From NCBI RefSeq assembly GCF_014645695.1, contig NZ_BMMF01000002.1:186001-250000 (forward strand): a DNA stretch of 64,000 nt. The letters run 5' to 3'. The notes beneath the pieces were generated by a model. The model did not search any database. It saw nothing but the letters and a program-made list of their open reading frames with translations, and was not told the DNA's origin. Both the position numbers and the translations under genes were made by a program. The DNA is from Salinarimonas ramus (GTDB taxonomy: Bacteria > Pseudomonadota > Alphaproteobacteria > Rhizobiales > Beijerinckiaceae). Below, piece by piece: positions 60,109 to 64,000 of this stretch (positions are counted from its first letter, which is position 1; each line of letters begins with the position of its first letter).

Positions 60109-60444
60109 GTTCGACGCCTCCCCGGTCTTTTCGCGTGCGACCGGTGTGTTGTTTCGTGCGAGGACTGTGATCGATTCCCGTGTTCGGAGTGTTAAGCCGA
60201 AACCGTCAACACGCGTTCAGGTTAAAGGCTCGTGGGCGGGCATGGTTTCGAGGACGTTGCCGGGTGGGAGCATGTTCGAGCACGACGCGGCTCCCCTCTC
60301 CCTCGCGGAGAGGGGTCGGGGGTGTGGGGCGCACAGAAAAAGGCTCGCCGTCGATGCCGTCCGAGGAGCCCCTGGCGAACCGTCCGAGAGCCTCCGACGC
60401 CCCACACCCTCTCCACCAGGGAGAGGGGAGACCCTCGGCGACCT
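60109..60444. other. Intergenic region upstream of the helical protein, contains repeat A copy 2
   Basis: 336 bp. The part next to the gene (60109-60200) is lower in GC and probably holds its promoter, though no clear -35/-10 pair was picked out. The rest is mostly the palindromic element at 60291-60430, which reaches to within 15 bp of the truA stop. Confidence 0.6.
60291..60430. repeat. Dispersed palindromic repeat, family A, copy 2 (inverted relative to copy 1)
   Basis: 140 bp. The left end (60291-60330) matches copy 1 (12131-12170) in 39 of 40 bases; the right end (60399-60430) is its imperfect inverted repeat. The middle reads, on the minus strand, as the middle of copy 1 on the plus strand (GTCGGAGGCTCTCG ... 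CGGACGGCATCGACG). The element therefore has an asymmetric core and is inserted here in the opposite direction. Confidence 0.88.
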
Positions 60445-61215
60445 TTATTCCACCTCGGGAGGAACGTCCGACCCCTCCGCGTAATCCACGCCGACGAAAT
60501 ACAGCCCGTGCGGCGGGGCCAGCGCGCCGCAGCGGGTGCGGTCGCGGGCGGCCAGGGCGGCGGCGACGTCTTCGGTGGTCCAGCGGCCGATGCCGGCGAG
60601 GACGATCGTGCCGACCATGGAGCGCACCTGGTTGTGCAGGAAGGAGCGGGAGGAGGCGCGCACCTGCACCTCGTCGCCCCGGCGCTCCACGCAGAGCCGC
60701 TCCAGCGTCTTCCAGGGGGTGCGGCCCTGGCACTGGCTCGCGCGGAAGGTCGTGAAGTCGTGGTGCCCGACGAGGGTGTCGGCCGCCTCCTGCATGCGCG
60801 CGACGTCGATGGGCTGGCGCACGTGCCAAACGCGCTCGCGGTCGAAGGTGGGCGGGGCCATGCGGTTGAGGATGCGGTAGGTGTAGTGGCGCTTGCGGGC
60901 GGAGAGGCGCGCGTGGAACGCCTCGGTCACCGGCTGGGCCGAGACCACCGCCACCGCCTCGTCGCGCATGTGGGCGTTGGCCGCGTCGCGGATCGTGTCG
61001 GTGCGATAGGCGCGCTCGAGGTCGACGTGCACGACCTGATGCGTGGCGTGCACCCCGGCATCCGTGCGCCCGGCGCAATGGAGCCGCACGGGGTGCCCGC
61101 AGAAGCCGGTGATGGCCCGCTCCACCACCTCCTGAACGGAGCGGGCGTTGTCCTGGAACTGCCAGCCGGAATAGGGCGTGCCGTCGTACTCGACGACGAG
61201 CTTGTAGCGGGGCAT
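60445..61215 (-). CDS. truA: tRNA pseudouridine(38-40) synthase
   Basis: 256 residues. The catalytic aspartate is Asp52 in HCAGRTDAGVHATHQ. Other TruA blocks are YSGWQFQDNARSVQ, SARKRHYTYRI, FTTFRASQCQGRTPWKTL and SFLHNQVRSMVGTI. It modifies U38-U40 in many tRNA anticodon arms. The ATG at 61215 begins MPRYKLVVEYDGTPY and lies 4 bp after the fmt stop, so it is coupled to fmt. The gene ends 15 bp from repeat A copy 2. Confidence 0.95.
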   Translation of the reverse strand: MPRYKLVVEYDGTPYSGWQFQDNARSVQEVVERAITGFCGHPVRLHCAGRTDAGVHATHQVVHVDLERAYRTDTIRDAANAHMRDEAVAVVSAQPVTEAFHARLSARKRHYTYRILNRMAPPTFDRERVWHVRQPIDVARMQEAADTLVGHHDFTTFRASQCQGRTPWKTLERLCVERRGDEVQVRASSRSFLHNQVRSMVGTIVLAGIGRWTTEDVAAALAARDRTRCGALAPPHGLYFVGVDYAEGSDVPPEVE

Positions 61216-61219
61216 CGCC

Positions 61220-62164
61220 TCAGGCGCCGCTGCTGCCGAGCACAGTGCCGGGCTCGAGCCGCGCGCCGCGCAGCCAGTCGCCCGCCGGCATCGCGGCCTT
61301 GCCCTGGCGCTGGACGGTGAGGAGGCGCACCGCGCCCTCCGCGCAGGCGACGATCCCGTCGGCCGAGAGCAGCGTGCCCGGCGCGCCGTCACCCTCCGCG
61401 AGCTCGGTCTGGAGGAGCTTCACGCGCTCGGGGCCGCGGCCGAGATCGGCCATGAAGAAGGCGCCCGGGAAGGGCGAGAGGCCGCGCACCTGGTCGTGCA
61501 CCCGGCGCGCCGGCAGGGTCCAGGCGATCTCGGCGTCGCCGTTCGTGATCTTGGCGGCGTAGGTGACGCCCTCGTCGGGCTGGGGCGTGAAGGCGAGCGA
61601 GCCCCGCGAGAGCGCGGCCAGCGCCCGCGCCATCAGGTCGGCGCCGAGGATGGAGAGGCGGTCGTGCAGCTCGCCGGCATTCGTGTCGGGGCCGATCGCG
61701 ACCTTCTCGACCATGGCGACGGGCCCGGTGTCGAGGCCGGCCTCCATGCGCATGACGGCGATGCCGGTCTCGGCGTCGCCGGCCATGATCGAGCGCTGGA
61801 TCGGGGCCGCGCCGCGCCAGCGCGGCAGCAGCGAGGCGTGGAGGTTGAGGCAGCCCATGTCCGGCGCGTCGAGGATCGCCTGCGGCAGGATCATGCCGTA
61901 GGCCACGACGACCGCGACGTCCGCCCCGTGCGAGCGGAAGATCTCGGCGGCCTCCTCGGTCCGCAGCGATTTCGGCGTGAAGACCGGGATGCCGAAGCCC
62001 TCGGCCATCTTGTGGACGGGAGAGGGCCGCTCCGCCATGCCGCGCCCGGCGGGCGCGGGCGCGCGGGTGTAGCAAGCGACGACCTCGTGCCCCTGGCCGA
62101 CGATCTCGGAGAGGGTGGGCACCGCGAAATCGGGCGTGCCCATGAAGACGACGCGCAAGCTCAT
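61220..62164 (-). CDS. fmt: Methionyl-tRNA formyltransferase
   Basis: 314 residues. The formyltransferase domain begins [19 protein letters not shown], with the catalytic [17 protein letters not shown] and [12 protein letters not shown] blocks; the C-terminal OB-fold domain has [12 protein letters not shown] and [10 protein letters not shown]. It formylates initiator Met-tRNA. It lies between def (19-bp gap) and truA (4-bp gap), giving the familiar def-fmt pair plus truA. Confidence 0.96.
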   Translation of the reverse strand: MSLRVVFMGTPDFAVPTLSEIVGQGHEVVACYTRAPAPAGRGMAERPSPVHKMAEGFGIPVFTPKSLRTEEAAEIFRSHGADVAVVVAYGMILPQAILDAPDMGCLNLHASLLPRWRGAAPIQRSIMAGDAETGIAVMRMEAGLDTGPVAMVEKVAIGPDTNAGELHDRLSILGADLMARALAALSRGSLAFTPQPDEGVTYAAKITNGDAEIAWTLPARRVHDQVRGLSPFPGAFFMADLGRGPERVKLLQTELAEGDGAPGTLLSADGIVACAEGAVRLLTVQRQGKAAMPAGDWLRGARLEPGTVLGSSGA

Positions 62165-62183
62165 GAGGTCGGGCCCGATCCGG

Positions 62184-62744
62184 TCACGCCGTCTCCGACT
62201 CGCGTCGTGCGGCCTTGGAGAACTTCTTCACCACGCGGTCGCGCTTGAGGCGCGAGAGGTAGTCGATGAACAGCTTGCCGTCGAGGTGATCCACCTCGTG
62301 CTGGATGCAGGTGGCGAGGAGCCCCTCCGCCTCGCGCTCCACCACGGAGCCGTCGAGCGCCTGCCAGCGCACGCGGATGCGTGCGGGGCGCTCCACCTCC
62401 TCGGTGTAGTCCGGGATGGAGAGGCAGCCCTCCTCGTAGACCCGCGTCTCCTCCGAGCGCCAGAGGATCTCCGGGTTGACGAGCACCATCGGGTCCGCCT
62501 CGTATTTCGGCACTTCCTCGCCGTCCTCGTCGAGCTCCGTCTCGCCTTCGATCTCGCGGCCGATGTCGACCGTGACGACACGCTTGGGCACGCCGATCTG
62601 GATCGCCGCGAGCCCGATGCCGCGGGCGGCGTACATCGCCTCGAGCATCTCCTCGCCGAGCGCCTTCACGGCGTCGTCGATGGCGGCGACGGGCTCGGAG
62701 ACGAGGCGCAGGCGCGGGTCGGGAAGCTTGACGATCTTGCTCAC
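62184..62744 (-). CDS. def: Peptide deformylase
   Basis: 186 residues with the three deformylase motifs: [10 protein letters not shown] (residues 43-51; the usual Pro before Gln is Ile, as is common in this group of bacteria), EGCLSIP with metal-ligand Cys107, and QHEVDHL with His149, catalytic Glu150 and His153. It removes the N-formyl group from new proteins. The acidic insertion (about 66-83, rich in Glu/Asp) is longer than in the E. coli enzyme. It is upstream of fmt in the same operon and follows gshB by 87 bp. Confidence 0.95.
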   Translation of the reverse strand: MSKIVKLPDPRLRLVSEPVAAIDDAVKALGEEMLEAMYAARGIGLAAIQIGVPKRVVTVDIGREIEGETELDEDGEEVPKYEADPMVLVNPEILWRSEETRVYEEGCLSIPDYTEEVERPARIRVRWQALDGSVVEREAEGLLATCIQHEVDHLDGKLFIDYLSRLKRDRVVKKFSKAARRESETA

Positions 62745-62831
62745 GGGGTCGGACTCGTGGAGTGCGGGACGATGTCGAGATAAGGGCCGGCGCCGCGCGG
62801 GTCAACGGCGGGCGAGCCGACCGCCGCTCCC

Positions 62832-63776
62832 TCAGCCGCGCTTGGCCTCGATCGCGTCCCACACGTCCACGGCGACGTCCGGCCCGCCGAGCTTCTTCAC
62901 CGCGCGCACGCCGGTCGGCGAGGTGACGTTGATCTCGGTGAGGAGCCCGTCGATGACGTCGATGCCCACAAGCACGAGGCCCATGCGCTTCAGGTGCGGC
63001 CCGATCGTCTCGCAGATCTCGCGCTCCTTGTCGGTGAGCTGCGTCGCAACGGCCCCTCCCCCGCGCACCATGTTGGAGCGGATGTCGCCCGCCGCCGGCA
63101 CCCGGTTGATCGCGCCGCGCGCCTCGCCGTCGACGAGGAGGATGCGCTTGTCGCCCTCGGTGATGCGGGGCAGGAACTTCTGGATCACCCAGGGCTCGCG
63201 GAAGGTCACCGAGAACAGGTCGAAGAGCGAGCCGAAATTGGGGTCATCCGGCATCAGCCGAACGACGGCGGCGCCGCCGTGGCCGTGCAGCGGCTTCATC
63301 ACCACCGCGCCGTGCTCGCGCCGGAAGTCCTGGATCTCCTCCTTGTCGCGGGAGATCAGGGTGGGCGGCATCAGATGCGGGAATTCGGTGACGAAGATCT
63401 TCTCGGGCGCGTTGCGCACGTGCGCGGGATCGTTGATCACGAGCACCTTCGGGTGCACGCGCTCGAGCAGATGCGAAGCCGTGATGTAGGCGAGGTCGAA
63501 GGGCGGGTCCTGGCGCATCAGCACCACGTCGACCTCGTCCGCGAGCACGATCCGGCGCGGCGTGCCGAGCGTCGCGTGCGCGCCCTCCACGTCCTGGACC
63601 GTCAGATCCTGCGCCCTCGCCACCACCGCGCCGTCGCGCATGGAGAGCCGATCGGGCGTCCAGTAGACGAGCGCGTGCCCGCGCTTCTTCGCCTCGAGCA
63701 GGAGGGCGAAGGTGGTGTCGCCTGCGATCTTGATGTGCTCGATGGGGTCCATCTGGACGGCGACGGTGAGGGGCAT
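62832..63776 (-). CDS. gshB: Glutathione synthetase
   Basis: 314 residues of the prokaryotic ATP-grasp GshB family: [22 protein letters not shown] at the N-terminus, [34 protein letters not shown] for the ATP loop, and [11 protein letters not shown] near the C-terminus. It joins gamma-glutamylcysteine and glycine. The ATG at 63776 is the canonical start; a longer frame upstream has no conserved sequence. It is the first gene of the run gshB-def-fmt-truA. Confidence 0.95.
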   Translation of the reverse strand: MPLTVAVQMDPIEHIKIAGDTTFALLLEAKKRGHALVYWTPDRLSMRDGAVVARAQDLTVQDVEGAHATLGTPRRIVLADEVDVVLMRQDPPFDLAYITASHLLERVHPKVLVINDPAHVRNAPEKIFVTEFPHLMPPTLISRDKEEIQDFRREHGAVVMKPLHGHGGAAVVRLMPDDPNFGSLFDLFSVTFREPWVIQKFLPRITEGDKRILLVDGEARGAINRVPAAGDIRSNMVRGGGAVATQLTDKEREICETIGPHLKRMGLVLVGIDVIDGLLTEINVTSPTGVRAVKKLGGPDVAVDVWDAIEAKRG

Positions 63777-63890
63777 GGGATCTCGTCCTCGTGTTCGACG
63801 GCGCGGACCATAGCGGCGGCGCGCGCGCACGGGAAGCGGGCCGGCGCGCGCGGCGCGCGGAACGGGCATGTGCCCCGGACGGTTGCCGGC

Positions 63891-63919
63891 TTGGGGAGCG
63901 CGGGCATCGCTGCTATGCT
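63891..63919 (+). promoter_or_regulatory. Candidate sigma-70-type promoter at the right edge
   Basis: TTGGGG (63891-63896), a 17-bp spacer and TATGCT (63914-63919) preceded by TG in extended -10 position. It points towards the short open frame at 63986. It is divergent from gshB. Confidence 0.4.
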
Positions 63920-63985
63920 CCCGCCACCAGAACGCGCGCCGCCGGCGGGGGCGAGGCTCGCGCGCCCAAGAAGAGGCGTCAGACG

Positions 63986-64000
63986 ATGCGAAACCTCCTC
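63986..64000 (+). CDS. Possible 5' end of a gene running out of the window
   Basis: ATG at 63986 begins MRNLL and the frame is open to the window edge. AAGAGG lies upstream at about 63970-63976, and a candidate promoter lies 67 bp before it. Only five codons are visible, so product and reality cannot be judged beyond the start signals. Confidence 0.3.

Overview
The window is about 64 kb of very GC-rich chromosome with dense, mostly minus-strand genes. It looks like an alphaproteobacterium of the Hyphomicrobiales (Rhizobiales). Supporting signs are the split transhydrogenase pntAA-pntAB-pntB behind a small aa3-oxidase subunit IV-like gene, a Thu-type disaccharide ABC transporter with a divergent LacI regulator, ExoD, an alphaproteobacterial CheZ-like protein, and C30 carotenoid genes of the kind known from Methylobacterium. 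The genus is not determined. No phage, IS element, CRISPR array or rRNA was seen. One tRNA-Asn(GUU) is present.

Layout: 1-4.4 kb holds the end of an RpiR-type regulator, a small membrane protein, a polysaccharide flippase-like protein, an alpha/beta hydrolase and ExoD, then the tRNA. 4.6-8.2 kb is an operon of photolyase, FAD oxidoreductase and DUF1365 protein. 8.1-12.0 kb is a protocatechuate-branch operon (pcaH-pcaG-pobA-pcaB, minus strand), followed by ndk and a small Sel1-type gene. 13.3-16.3 kb is a putrescine-type ABC transporter (potGHI) with no binding-protein gene. 16.4-26.2 kb is one colinear gene set for a squalene-derived C30 carotenoid: crtN-like desaturase, DUF2141 protein, crtP-like oxidase, acyltransferase, crtQ-like glycosyltransferase, a fused hpnC-hpnD, hpnE and ispH. 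26.3-32.5 kb has a hydrolase, a sulfatase-fold membrane protein, pcaIJ, a low-GC vapBC pair and guaC. 32.5-38.4 kb is the ThuEFGK-like transporter and its LacI regulator, with two visible operators. 38.4-52.5 kb holds a 1,599-residue DUF4011-type helicase/nuclease, der, a YfgM-like protein, a protein with an internal duplication, an MFS carrier, a CheZ-like protein, a glycosyltransferase/metallophosphoesterase pair, a GNAT enzyme and a hydrolase. 52.5-60.1 kb has the transhydrogenase operon, a BKACE enzyme, a gamma-glutamylcyclotransferase, pccA and a single-module relative of the duplicated protein. 60.4-63.8 kb is gshB-def-fmt-truA.

How the genes work together: the carotenoid block can be read as a complete route. 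IspH supplies C5 units, HpnCD and HpnE make squalene, CrtN and CrtP desaturate and oxidise it, and the glycosyltransferase and acyltransferase decorate the product. The pca and pob genes plus pcaIJ cover 4-hydroxybenzoate to carboxymuconolactone and the CoA-transfer step, but pcaC, pcaD and pcaF are not here. Dispersed palindromic elements, including one family with two copies in opposite orientation, sit in several intergenic gaps.
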